Source of the DNA: Echria macrotheca
Taxonomy: Eukaryota; Ascomycota; Sordariomycetes; Sordariales; Schizotheciaceae
DNA: 64,000 nucleotides
Assembly: GCA_030411725.1 (NCBI GenBank)
Contig: MU839847.1
Span: 1-64,000, forward strand
Direction: 5' to 3'
Under the pieces are notes generated by a model that had not been told where the DNA came from, ran no database searches, and saw only the letters and a program-made list of their open reading frames with translations. Made by a program: the position numbers and the translations under genes. Shown piece after piece: positions 10,022 to 21,980 of this stretch. The number at the start of each line of letters is the position of its first letter. Positions within the stretch are counted from its first letter, which is position 1.

Positions 10022-11037
10022 TTACTGAGCACTGATCACCTCGAAATTATCCAACGGCGCGTCGGCCTTCACACTCTCCCAAATTTCATCAATCTTCCTC
10101 ACTGCGCCCGGACTCAGAGGTCCCTTCTTAGCCCAGTCCACAGTCTCCCTCATCTGTTCCACATTCCTCGCCCCAATAATGATCGCATCGCCGAGGTCCC
10201 CATTCAACTTCGAGTGCCAGATCACCCAGCGGTATGCCAACTCCGCCCTGCTCACCCCCTCGTCCGAAGCAATCCTCTCCCAGTCGTCAAGCGCAGCGAC
10301 GTAACTCGGCCGATTATACAAGCCATTGTATATCTTTGCAAGCCCATCACCCTTGCCGAAACGACCCTCGGGATGCATCAGCTCTTTCTTAGATTTGGAT
10401 AGAAACCCTCCAGCAATAGGGCTATAGGCGTAGAATGCGATGCCGTGCTTCCGGAGAGTGGGGATGATTTCGGCTTCAATACGGCGCGCCACGGCAGAGT
10501 AGTTGCCTTGGTAGACAGAAGGGAGAACAAAATTGCGGGCCTTGCAAACCCGGATGACCTCGTCTACTTCATGCGCAAGGAAGTTGGACAGGCCAAAACG
10601 CTTGAAAGCCCCTTGTTGATAGAGTTCTTGAATACCGCTGAGGGTCTCTTCCCAAGGCAGGCGGCGGTCTGGCGCGTGAAGATAGTAGACGTCGACCTTA
10701 AGTTTGTGGTTAGGTGAGTAGATTGCACAACAGTATGATGGTGGTTTCTAACCTGCTCAGTCTTGAGCTTCGCCAAACTCTGCTTGCCGGAATTGATGAC
10801 GAGGTCTTTGGTAGACTCTGTAGGCGCAAACCCACCAGGGAACTTCGTGTCGATTGTAAATTCGGAAGCGGCTCCGACCTCGCCCATGACTTCCTCCGAT
10901 GTGCCATAGGCCTGAGCCGTGTCGATGGTGGAGATACCAACTTCTTTGAGAGCCTTCAACCAGGATCTCACTTCATCAGGGGTGCTAGTCCAGAACTTCC
11001 CGCCTCCAAAAACGATAGGAATTCCGTTCGCAGACAT
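10022..11037 (-). CDS. Aldo/keto reductase
   Basis: Two exons (11037-10753 and 10696-10022, phase-0 intron of 56 bases with a CTAACC branch site) give 319 residues. The NADPH-dependent AKR tetrad is visible: Asp39 and Tyr44 in DTAQAYG, Lys65 in TKFPGG, and His102 in YLHAPD just after the intron. Further on are the typical SNF segment and the YSPIAGGFLS motif. The pattern is closest to the AKR7 group (aflatoxin aldehyde reductase-like), cytosolic enzymes that reduce aldehydes and ketones. The physiological substrate is not deducible. The gene is followed directly by the low-coding region at 8.5-10 kb and has no obvious pathway partners. Confidence 0.9.
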
Positions 11038-11625
11038 GGTGTGCAGTCAGCGGGAGATAGGTTAAAGGCAATGGGAAATGGAAATCTGCTGGAGTAGAAT
11101 TGAGATTGTCACCAGAGGAATAATGCAGGCATCATTCGGCACCTTAAACTATTATATATTTCGTCCATACTCCAATGGAATACTATTGCTGATAAATACG
11201 CAACAAGGTTATGATGCAAGACGTCAGAATTGAGGGCTCGGACATCGGGAACTCTGTCTGTTAGGATCGAGCCAATCGGAGTATCTTCTATCCGCCCGTC
11301 ACCGGTCACTTCGAGTTTTCATTAGTTTCCATTGGCCAGGACCTTCATCGTATGGGCTGTTGCTGATAAATCTTGGAATAATAGAATCTAAACCGACTGA
11401 GGGGCCGGGCATGCGTCGGACCAATTCGTGGGCATGCGGTCTGATGAATAGTCCGACCTTACCATCGAGCACTCTTGATAGACACTCTTTTTTCTTTATA
11501 AGAGACACAAAGCAGACACACCCAGAAGTGTTACCTAGAGAAATCGATTAAGTATTAAAGTCTGATCAGGGAGGCATATCCTCTGGTGGGTATCCGATGT
11601 GCTCTGCCTGTTTTGCTGATTAGCA
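11038..11625. other. Intergenic region, AKR promoter side
   Basis: About 590 bases lie between the AKR start and the end of the first Cys-rich membrane protein gene. I see no gene; only short frames without family features are present. Confidence 0.5.
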
Positions 11626-12794
11626 TCAGCGTCTTTGGCCATTCGAAACTCGTGTTTCTTTCCCCCAGCTATTGCTTCCCGGCAACTCTGCTACTGGCGA
11701 CAAGTTGTTATCTTGATGGTAGTTCCCATTCGCAACTCGTTGTTTCCCGTTTCCCAGGGGTACTTGGCTACCTTCCAACTCGCTTCTCATGCTCCACGGC
11801 CGGGCAGCCTTGCCATCAGCTTCGGAGACCGGCTGTCCATCCACCTCCGGCGCCTTTGGGGACGGTATAGCACCTGAGAGTCGGCCTTTTGACGTCTTGG
11901 AAGTGGAAAAACTGCCATCGTCGTCTTTCGGTGGTTTCCCGCGTCCACGACGTCGGAGGATGAAAAGCGCGATAATTGCCGCAATCAGGATGAGCACTCC
12001 AACGCTGACACCGACACCAATAGCAACCTTTGTTCCTGTGCTTAAACCTGAGCTGGAGCCGGTGGTTGGGTCGGATGTTAATCCGCCTGTCTTGTCTGGG
12101 GATGATGAGGTGTTCGAGGCAGTATTAGATCCGGTTCCCGATCCAGGTCCGGACGTTGCGGTTCCTGTCGTCACTGCACTTGATGCCCCACTGCCACCAC
12201 CGGTACTGGGACTGGAGCCTTGCCCGGTTGTTTGCTGGCCTCCGGGTGCGGTGGGGAAATGGCCGGCAAAAAATTGGATACTCTCTCCAGTACTCCTCGG
12301 TAGCGATGCGAGACTCGTCAGAGGATCGGTATCCTTGACGGCGATTGTCGTCTTGGAAGCATCTGTACAGCTGCAGTACGCCCCCGGTTGTAAAGTTGTG
12401 GGGTTCCCTATCTGCGAACAAGGAGCCCACGCACCACCGCTGTGGTCGCAGAGCGTCAGTGCTATCCACGGCTGGTCTTGATTGTGTTAGCCATAGATCT
12501 GGAGAGTGCGCAATTATGAATCTTCTTACCGAATTCCTTGCGCGGACAGCTTGGATCCTTGTATTCCGGGTCGGTACAGCCAGCTTGATAGGTCAAGGAA
12601 CTGCCATAGACGCCTGGCTTGCCACCATCATGGACGCCCCAGCAAGCGTTATCAACGAGGCAGTTGTCTCCGGCGCCGCAGCAGGTGACATGTCCGAACG
12701 CATCGTTCCCGCATGGTATAAAGCTGGGGTCGAGTTTCTTGCCCGGAGCCGAGTAGCAAGTACCGTTACTGATGAAAATGTTGGGGTCGCTCAT
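11626..12794 (-). CDS. Cys-rich single-pass membrane protein, tandem paralogue A
   Basis: Exons 12794-12530 and 12476-11626 (phase-1 intron of 53 bases, branch GCTAAC) give 371 residues. The N-terminal domain contains NGTCY, PCGND, GHVTCCGAGD, CTDPEYKD and SCPRK in order, followed by further Cys residues ending in YCSCTD. A Ser/Thr/Gly-rich linker of about 100 residues leads to one transmembrane helix (KVAIGVGVSVGVLILIAAII) and a basic cytoplasmic tail starting RRRGRGK. There is no N-terminal signal peptide, so it would be a signal-anchor (type III) protein. The architecture resembles wall-stress sensors such as WSC proteins, but the Cys pattern is different. It shares domain order and intron position with its neighbour at 13245-14100. 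Function unknown; a surface sensor is an inference. Confidence 0.8.
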
Positions 12795-13244
12795 CGTGAG
12801 GTTTTTTGTTCATCTTTTGTCGCATCGCACGTCCAGGCGAATCCATGTTGGCGATAACGTGGTTTTAGCTTGTGGTTTGGTTTGGGTTGCAACGCTGATG
12901 ACGTCGTCGATCTTCCAGATTTGAACCCGCGGCGTGACGTTATTCATGCCTTCACTCTAGGACTTCCCAAAGTTGGCAGCTAGCCAATCGCATCCCCGCT
13001 TGTCCTGAAGAGCCAACCACAGCGCGCGAGCAAGCTGCCCAGCCGTCTTTTTTTCCGACCAATCAATATAACACGGAATAAGGAAAGAACAGAAGAGGGG
13101 TTGGGGTTGAAAGTATAAAAGCAGTCGGTGAGGGGACATCGAAAGCTTTCTGGGTTTAGATAGAGGTGCTACCGAGGCGCTACCCTGGAAGCTCGCTGAC
13201 GGAACGCAGCACTTCAGTGACTCTCTTCTCGCTACAACCCTCTG
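12795..13244. other. Intergenic region between paralogues A and B
   Basis: A spacer of 450 bases acts as the promoter region of paralogue A and the 3' flank of paralogue B. No gene is seen. Confidence 0.5.
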
Positions 13245-14100
13245 TCACCAATGGTTCCCCAGAGAGTACTGATGATGGCTTTCTCCAGGTTCGGGTGGCC
13301 ATGCAAACGTTGAATGGCGGCGATGGCGATATTTGAGGAAGACATAGGCGAGAATCGAGAATATGAGACAAACACCCAGACCGACGCCAATTCCGATGCC
13401 TATTTTGGATCCAGTGGTCAGGTTCGTCTCTGAATATTCCTCCGTTGACTGTATCCCTGACTCAGGAGGCATGGAGTGAACTGCTGATGATTGAGAGTTG
13501 ACTGGGGGGGTCCCGGACAAGGATGCACCGGTGGGACTATTTGTTGTAAGAGCGGTTGACTCGGTAGGATAATGGCCAGGCTGCCACATGACCTCCCCTC
13601 CGAGAACCGTAGGGAGCGATACGATGTTCTGTAGTACTGATTTATCTGTGAATGCAACCATGCGAGATTTCTTGGGGCAGAAACAGGGATCAGGCGATAC
13701 CAGGGTAGTTTCTTTGGCGCGCTGATGGCATGCCATCCACTGTTCTGAGGTCCCATTGTAATACACCAGGCCGACCCACGAGTCATCTAGGTATCCATAC
13801 GTGAGTAGAGCATTAGACTTCGCAACATCCATTGCGGATCAATCACATACCGGCTCCGTCCGCTCCCTTATCTGGGCAGCTATCGTCCTTGTAATCTCGA
13901 TCACTGCAACCTAGCAGATAGGTCACACCGAATCGTGGATTATAGCAAGCCCTCGAGGACAAGCACATGTCACCAGCGCCACAACACGTTTTGTGGCCGA
14001 ATAAATCATTACCACAGGGAAAGAACACGTCGGCAGCTTGCACGCCAGGGCTGGTATAGCAAGTGCCGTTGGCGATAAGGGCCGCTGCAGGAATAGCCAT
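13245..14100 (-). CDS. Cys-rich single-pass membrane protein, tandem paralogue B
   Basis: Exons 14100-13851 and 13786-13245 (phase-1 intron of 64 bases, donor GTATGT) give 263 residues. The N-terminus repeats the plan of paralogue A: NGTCY, PCGND, FGHKTCCGAGD, GCSDRDYKD and SCP. The intron falls at the same place and phase, just before a DDSW segment matching DQPW in paralogue A. A shorter Ser/Thr/Pro linker leads to one transmembrane helix (about residues 210-232) and a short basic tail. No signal peptide precedes the Cys domain, and the upstream in-frame sequence reaches a stop before any ATG. The shared order, phase and motifs show tandem duplication; the linker and tail have diverged strongly. 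Confidence 0.8.
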
Positions 14101-17100
14101 GGGAAGAGCAGAACTAAAAGTAAGAAGAGATCTCGATCCTCTGAATTTGTTGGACTTGACGAGGAACGTCTGTGGGAAGCTGACTTGGGGTGTTTAAACC
14201 CACGACACAACGCACAAAGCTAATAACATGTCAGTGGGTCACTTCACCTTGATGCATAAACAAACTGTTTGGAACAAACACCACGGCTTCCCACATTCCG
14301 CTCGTGGCACTATCCAAGAGCTGTGCCAGGGCGATATGTAAACAACCTCCGAGCTTCCTGTCAGGAAGTGTCTCGGTTACCTAAGTAGCCGGCGCAGGCA
14401 ATAGAAGTGGCTCCGGGCTTCTAGGCCTGTCACAATTGGGTCTTGTCCTCCCAAAGTCCTGACTGTGTAGCTTCAGAAAACGGTAAGCCGCATGCTCACC
14501 GAGTATCCTGGCCCGGATAGTTACACATGGTGTGACATCCGCAAATGAACTCGACAGATGCGGTATCTCCTAAAGTGCAATTGCCGAGCTCGGAGCTACC
14601 TCGACAATAAATTCCTTCGTGTGTGTCTACTACCATATCGAAGTTGTTGTGTGCAAGAAAAAGGATATCCTTCCCTTGCACGGCCTAGGTAGTACCCGCT
14701 TATACACGACATAAGTAAGGAGTTAAGGTAGCTCGAAGCAAAAACGACACCATGTATCGCTCGGAAAGTAGCTAAACTGTAATCCCCCTGGCGAGCTCTT
14801 CAACTTCCTGGCTGTCTATGCGCCGTAAATGACATACATCTCGCCTGGTAAAGTAAATCGCTAGACATGTGTACCTAGTCGTTCCTCCTTATCAAAGTCA
14901 AGTTGATATTAGCAGCTACCAAGAGTTGTCCATGCTTAAAGTCAACCCTCATCACGCGATAACCGTCCCCGGGGTTTCAGTTCCTCCGATGTGTGTCAAT
15001 GTGGCTACCGGGTCTGGGAAGAGGCCAAGTTACACACCAGATTTCATGAAATGCGATGTAAGCACTCCTTCTGTTGGCATTGGCATTGAACTTAATATCA
15101 AGCGGTATGAATGCGAGCGGAAGTGTAGCCTCCCCGGCTGGCACTGAGTGCAGTCTGATGCCCGGGGAACACCATCAGGCTAGAACAGACTGCCGACCTG
15201 CAGCGTGCTGACGCCGAGGAGACCAGTATCCCACGCCGAAACGGAGGATTGGTAGTCAAAATCGGCCACCTTCAGCTTTTTATCGGTCTGATTTGGTACG
15301 CCGTGGTAGTTTTTAGTTCATAAACCTTGCACTGCAATCATTCGTCAATGCCGTGTTGCACCGGACACGGACAGTGCTATCTTTGTCATTCAGAACCAGC
15401 CTTCTGACCAAGCCGCTTCCGCATTCTGCTAGAAGTTTCAAGCCCACAGCAATGTACCATACCTATATAAGTGCCATTCTTTTGGTTTTTGAGATTTCTG
15501 TGCCTGCAAGAGGAAAGTTTCAACATTTCTAAATACGGCGCTTCCCAACTCATTGGGCGGAAGCTTCGTTCAAAATGTCAATATATCAACTGCTATGGCC
15601 TATGGGTACGGGGCAGCATTCCATGACGTAATGCATACTGTCCTTAAACTCAGAGTCAGCAGCCCAACCCCCATTACCGGGATCAATTCGCGCCGCATAC
15701 AGCGTGTAGAGGTAGTCCCCGGGATATGGCAAGTAGTTGAGCAAGCGAATGAGGGGCAAGTCCGCCCAGTGTTGCGATTGGAAATTCACAATTTACCAAA
15801 TGGTATGTGTGAAGCCAAGATTACTGGTAACTGCCGTTGAGGAGGTCAGATGCTCTACGGAGTACCTGCTGTGCCCGGCGCCAAGACCGGGAAAATGAAC
15901 TTTGAAATGTTGTACACAGTAAAGCCTCCGGATGACCGGCCCCATCACAAGCCCGTTTCTGAGTCCAAGTAGTCGTAATGCCAAGGGACTGCCCATCCAC
16001 AATATCGATGCATATTTAAGAACCTTGGCTGTGCGGTATCGATGAACACTTTCCGCATCACGACAGTGGCTGGTCTTGCACGCAGAGGCAGGTAGATGAC
16101 TCGTCGGCAGGAGTCTGAGTTGTTATATCAGTACCTACTCCAACGCACGGAACCGCTGGGTCCCGTGCTGGAGAGATACGAGGTACCGTTGTGAAGTTCC
16201 CGCTCTGCGTGGGGGTCATCACCAAGGTGCGCCGGACAACCGCAGCGCCGCTCAATCAATACAACAAGTTCACCAAGCCCAGCATCTTCAACTACACATC
16301 CGGTTACACGCACGCGTAGACGAGAATGTAATACAGATCTTCATTGGAAACATCATGCTGTGCACTGCACACCCGTGGTGTGCAGCCATAAGGATGCCGC
16401 ACATTCTACGCTGGTTCTGGATCCGATCCCAGGAACCGGGAAATACGTCTCTAACCTACTTCCCCGCAAATGTCTGCTGTTAGACAGCAATTATGGAGCT
16501 CCTGGACATGTCTGACGGCATTGGAGGGGACGAAACGGGATGGATGACACCCACGGGGCTGCAGCATATCTCAACGTTCGCGATGAGCCTTGCTGGCTCG
16601 CGGAACCAAACTCCTATCAACAAGCCCCAGCCAGCAACTCGTGTTACGCATCGCAAACCCAAAATGGTGCTCTAGACATGAGACTGTAAGAGTCCGGATA
16701 GCGTATCTAAGTTCCCATGTGACAAGATAGGTATCTGTCAAACGATGAGGGGCCACATGCCACATGGTTGTAGAGGTGTCACGCTGGCGGGCTGGATGAG
16801 TCGAGTCCCAGGGTCATTGCAACTTTTCAACCACCTTTCCAAGGGATCGTCTCCGCTTGTATTTGAACATACGGCGTGCCTCGAGAACAAACTCGATATC
16901 ACTAGCCTTCATGTTAGAAGCCGGGAGAAGTATCACCTGCCAAATTGATCATAGATCGGCAGGACTGAAGGATTTCGTATCAACGCGCATTGGAGAACTT
17001 TCACGCTCCTTGGACTTCGCCGCTGCTCGACTGATGCATATCGTGTGACGGGTAGGTGTATTCATCGAGCTCAGTCCCCTCTTCCCACCAACGAGGTCAT

Positions 17101-18481
17101 TCTATCACGCGATACGCATGCAAACCTGGGAAGAAATACAAATCCAATACTAAAGGCACTACTAAAGGTTACGATTGCCTTACCTGTAGTGGCAGCATTC
17201 GGAGTGTGCTGCCCAATCTAGCACATTAAAGCACTGGTCAAGTCAAGACCCAGGTTATCGGCACCCAAACCACTTCAAGCAGGTCACTCATACCATCTTG
17301 GCTACTCGTATCCAAATTCTACCGTCTTATCAGCTATGGAGTTCAGGAATGTCCAATAAAGTGTCTGTGGGTGTGGGTGCCTCTCGTCCATCCGAGACCT
17401 TCCAGCCAGCCTTCCCCACCGTCACCTCATCACACCTCACAAGACCATAGACTAGAGAGCCTCCGGATCAGTTTACCCCCTGAATAATTACCTCTAGATG
17501 TCTGCAGATGAGATGGAAGGTATTGGTCTGTTCGGTCTTGGCCTAGACAATGGGTAGCAGGGGGTGGCGGGTTGCGAATTGCGTCCTTCCACAACGGGCA
17601 GGTCAGGACGGATCTCACCCCGCCGGCAAAACTGATTGTGATGGGAAGTTGCGCCCCCACACCCGACCGCTACGCTCTCGGCGTTCCAGCGGTCCAGATT
17701 TCCAAGCCGCGCCGGCGCAACCTTATTGTTCGACATCGGGCAAGCTTCGGCGCTAATCAACAGCACATTACGGCCCCACAGAGCTGCAGTTCCATGTCTT
17801 CTTATAAAACAAGGCCCCTTATCCAAAGGCAAAATGCCAAGGGCGTATTGTTTACATTGAAGGAGAGGGATCCATTGACAACGACTGCATCCATGACGGT
17901 CCTGGGCCTCTCCGACGCCTATTCTTGTCTTTTCTTGAGCCCGGATGAGGATTCATGCTCGGGTTGATGGAACGTTGGTTCCGAAAACACCATGTCACGC
18001 TGTTGTCCAATTGACGTTGGCGTGCCGCTTGCCAAGTGCTGCGCCGAGACTTGGTGTTTTGCGAGCAATCCACCCGCTCCCACTTCTACTGCGCCATCAT
18101 CTCACCTCGCGGCAGATCTCCGTATCTATCTAATGCTTGGGCATCCAACGTGTTCTGCAGAATGCTGCTCTTCCGGCCCCAAGGCTCCCTTGTTCGGAAG
18201 GTCACTAAACACCCGCGCTGGAATCGCACCTTTCAGGCCGCCGGTTAGGTTTTCTCGCCACACCGAGCAGCTGGGAAGAGTCTGGGCTGCCTAGTCCAGG
18301 ATTAGCGCTCGCGGCGCAACTCTTGGCATCGCGATGGCCTCTTTGTACGATAGTCTGTCCATAACTACGGGTCGTCTCCCACCGTGATTGTGCCTTCCGG
18401 CGGCTGTCGACCGGTGTCCACACACGTGCAAGCAACTCACGCTGGCCTCGCTTCTTGCGGCGGGTCGTATCACGAGCAAAC
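14101..18481. other. Gene-poor region of 4.4 kb
   Basis: No complete gene can be supported here. Frames are short and on both strands. A few minus-strand stretches look like exon relics (14499-14688 with a Cys-rich product bounded by plausible acceptor and donor sites, and 15586-15786). The composition is not strongly AT-rich, so heavy RIP is not obvious. The last several hundred bases presumably contain the OPT gene promoter. The region may be a graveyard of decayed genes or contain non-coding transcripts. Confidence 0.5.
14499..14688 (-). pseudogene. Possible Cys-rich exon relic
   Basis: On the minus strand an exon-like stretch lies between a CTACCTAG acceptor near 14689 and a GTGAGC donor near 14498. 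It encodes about 60 residues including THEGIYCRGS, GNCTLG and FICGCHTMC. The spacing of Cys around YCRGS weakly recalls small secreted KP4-like fungal proteins, but I cannot find the other exons or a signal peptide. It is best treated as an unconfirmed remnant. Confidence 0.15.
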
Positions 18482-21400
18482 ATGTCAGGCGATAAGAACA
18501 AGGAGGCGCTGATGAGCGTCACCTCCGTTAGCGCTGGTGTCGTCTCTCCCGGAACTGATGAAAAGAGGGATCTGGTAAGTTGTGCTGCGATACGTCGCGA
18601 AACTCGACACAACTAACCCTAAGCCCCAACAGGGACCTCATGAGGACATTGATGCAGCCCACAATGTGGTTGTCAGAAAGTAGGTTGTCATGCTGATCAC
18701 TACTTCCCACACTCCTAACGCGCCCCAGTGATCTCGTCGTCACCGAGGAGGACCTCATCGAGGCCAAGGAGATTGCCGCGACGCTCACGCTCGAGGGTGT
18801 CCGTGATGTATGTTTCTCAGCCTTTCCGCAGCGCACATGTTAATGGCATTATCAGATGATGGTATCCGTTCTCAAAGTCCATGAGCGAGATCCCAACTTC
18901 CCGCACTCTGTACTCCTCAAAATTCAGGAATTCCTCGCAGACGAAGATGTCTTCGACAACCCGGAGAAGCACGAAGACTTGATCGAGGAGATGAAGATCG
19001 AAGCCGCTCTGATTACAAACAACAGCCCCTATTCCGAGGTCCGTGCTGTGGTGGACAACAAGGATGACCCGTCGACTCCATGCTCGACGGTCCGGGCGTG
19101 GACAATCGGCGTCGGTTTTTCCATCCTGTTGGCCTTCATCAATCAACTTTTTAGCGTCCGGCAACCCGCCATCTCGATTGAGTCCAATGTGGTTCAATTG
19201 CTAGCCTTCCCTATCGGAAAGGCGTGGGAAAGGTGGATGCCGAACTACCAGTTCACCCTCTTTGGTCGCCAACACGGGCTCAATCCCGGGCCGTTCAACA
19301 AGAAGGAGCACATGCTGATCGCTATCATGGCGAACACTGCCAAGAGCTTGCCATACACGCAGTATATCGTGTGGACCCAGGTCCTGCCTCAGTATTTTAA
19401 TCAACAATACGCGAGAAGTTTCGGTTACCAGATTCTCATCGCCCTCTCTACCAACTTTATTGGCTATGGACTTGCAGGCATCACAAGGCGCTTCATCGTT
19501 TACCCGACCTACTGCGTCTGGCCGGCGTCCTTGGTCACGATCGCACTGAACTCAGCCTTGCACAACGACAAAAACGTCCCTGTCCCCGGCCCATTCAAGA
19601 GGATCTACAACATGTCTCGGTACAAGTTTTTCTTGTGGGCGTTCAGCGCCATGTTTGTGTACTTCTGGTTCCCAAACTATCTCTTTGAGGCCCTCACGTT
19701 CTTCAGCTGGATGACGTGGATCTCGCCCGACAACGTCAACCTCAACATTCTGACTGGATTCCAAAACGGTCTGAGTGTAAGTCCCCTGTACGAGCCAAGG
19801 ACTAAAATCAGTGACTGACATATTCTCGGCATCTAGCTCTTCAACCCGTGGCCGACGTTTGACTGGAATGTCTTGCTGTATGACAATCTTGATCCCTTGG
19901 TAGGTTTAGGTGATCTCTATCATCAAACGGCCAAGTTATTGACAACGCACAGATGGTTCCAGCCTTCTCTACCATCAACCGGGCAATCGGCATGTTCGTT
20001 TTCGGCTTCGTCATCCTAGGCGTATGGTACACCAACACATGGAACACCGGCTATCTTCCCATCAACACGAACAAGGTGTTTGACCATTTTGGCAAACGGT
20101 ACAACGTGTCTCTCGCCCTGGATGAGAAGGGGATGTATGATCATGACCGCTATATGAGCTACTCGGCCGCATATCTCGGCGCTGCCAACGCCATCGTCTA
20201 CGGATGCTTCTTTGCCATCTATTCAGCTGCCGTAACCCACGTGGTTCTCTTCCACAAGCATGAGATCACGCTCGGTTTCCGGAATCTCTGGTCTACGATT
20301 CGCCGGAGAAAGACTACCGAAGGCAGCGAGTACAAGGACGTTCACAACCGGCTCATGTCGGCGTATCCTGAAGGTCAGACATTCGTGTTGAGATTGACAG
20401 CCAGGCAGAATATACTGACATATGACAGTTTCCGAGTTGTGGTATCTGCTTACACTTGTGGTTGCTGCAGCCCTGGGCTTCGCTGGTGTCTGCGGCTGGC
20501 CGACCTTCACAACCGCGGGTGTAGTACCCTACGGCATCCTTCTTGCCATTATCTTTGTCATCCCCATTGGTGTTATCAAGGCTATGACGGGCGTTGAAGT
20601 CACACTGAACGTCCTTGCCGAGTTCATCGGTGGCATGTTCGCCGAGGTAAGCAGGGTTTGGAATTTCTTGGACCCCCCCACCCCAACCCCCATCTTTTGA
20701 GAAATTTCCCAAACCTCACAACAAGACCGCTAAAACTCGTCTTCTCAGGGTAACGCTTTGAGCATGAACTACTTCAAGAGCTTCGGGTGAGTATGACCGC
20801 TGTGCGATTCTGGGGGACAAGTCTCTAACACCACAACAGCTATGTCACATGCGCCCACGCAGTGCACTTTGCCAACGATCTCAAGGTCGCCCATTATCTC
20901 AAGGTAAGAATCACAAGAAGGACTTCAACGCATCCCAGCTAACTTGGGTACTAGATTCCACCGTGGCACACATTCTCGGCGCAGATGATCGCGACGCTCG
21001 TCTCCACATTCGTCTGCACCGGTGTCATGAATTTCCAGGTCAACATCAAAGATATCTGCCAGGATAACGCGCCCATGCGTTTCTACTGTCCCGGCCCCAA
21101 TACGTTCTTCACAGCTTCAGTGCTCTGGGGAACAATTGGACCCCTCAAGGTGTTCGGCCATCAAGGACAATATAAAGAGCTGCTTCTTGGATTTCCTGCC
21201 GGCATTGTCCTGACAGTGGCGGCCTTCTTCCTTGTCAAGAAGTTCCCCAAGAACCGTTACTTCCGCCAGTTCCATCCCGTCGCTTTCTGGTATGGCCCCC
21301 TGAATTGGGCACCGTACAGCTTTGCATACGCATGGCCCAGCGTGCCAATTGCCTTGCTCTCCTGGGTTTACGTCAAGTCCCGGTACCTGGCATTCTGGTC

Positions 21401-21677
21401 AAAGGTGAGCCACTGACTCGTCCTGTCGATGAGAATGGCTGCTAATCTGTGTTCATTCCAGTACAACTTTGTGCTGTCGGCTGCCTTCTCGGCTGGTATC
21501 GCAATTGCTGGGACGCTGATGTTATTCAGCGTTCAGTGGGCGATGATCGAAGTCCCGTGGTGGGGCAATGAGCAACCATATGTTGGTTGCGAGGGAACTG
21601 CTTGCAAGCTTAAGACGCTCAGCCAGGGCGAGCGCTTCTTCCCTTGGTGGGATAGCGGTGCTGTCCCGGCACCTTGA
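18482..21677 (+). CDS. OPT-family oligopeptide transporter
   Basis: Eleven exons join in frame: 18482-18574, 18633-18679, 18729-18807, 18856-19776, 19837-19899, 19953-20373, 20429-20646, 20749-20786, 20840-20903, 20955-21404, 21462-21677, giving 869 residues. The soluble acidic N-terminus is followed by many hydrophobic helices. The family signature NPGPFNKKEH is present after the second helix, and later segments such as FRQFHPVAFWYGPLNWAP are typical of fungal ISP4-like OPT proteins. The C-terminus ends near FFPWWDSG. OPT proteins import tetra- and pentapeptides or glutathione-like and metal-chelate substrates across the plasma membrane with protons. The gene converges with the lipase at 21981-23435 (303 bases between the stops). 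All splice sites are canonical GT-AG, and the many small introns are typical for this family. Confidence 0.93.
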
Positions 21678-21980
21678 AGTGTGTTGGTGTTGTACACTGA
21701 CCAAAGCTCGTTGGTTGTGGCCTCCAGCGGGCACGATTGTTTCTGCCTACAATTTTTCTCAGACTCTAATAATTACATCTGGAAAATGGGCGGTCCTGCA
21801 TTGCTGCCAAGTTCATTTATTCCTTATCATGTCAGTCGACGACGAGTTTCAAATCTCCATTAAACGCAGTGGTTGTATCGCGAAGTTGTTTTCCAGACAG
21901 GACAAATTTTGAAGCACCCGTAAGGTACTGACAATTCAGTTAAAAGGTAGCTAGTAAGTACTGCCATACCAAGCGCAAAA
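21678..21980. other. Convergent 3' intergenic region
   Basis: These 303 bases separate the convergent stops of the OPT and lipase genes. They must contain both 3' UTRs and poly(A) signals. No gene is seen. Confidence 0.5.
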
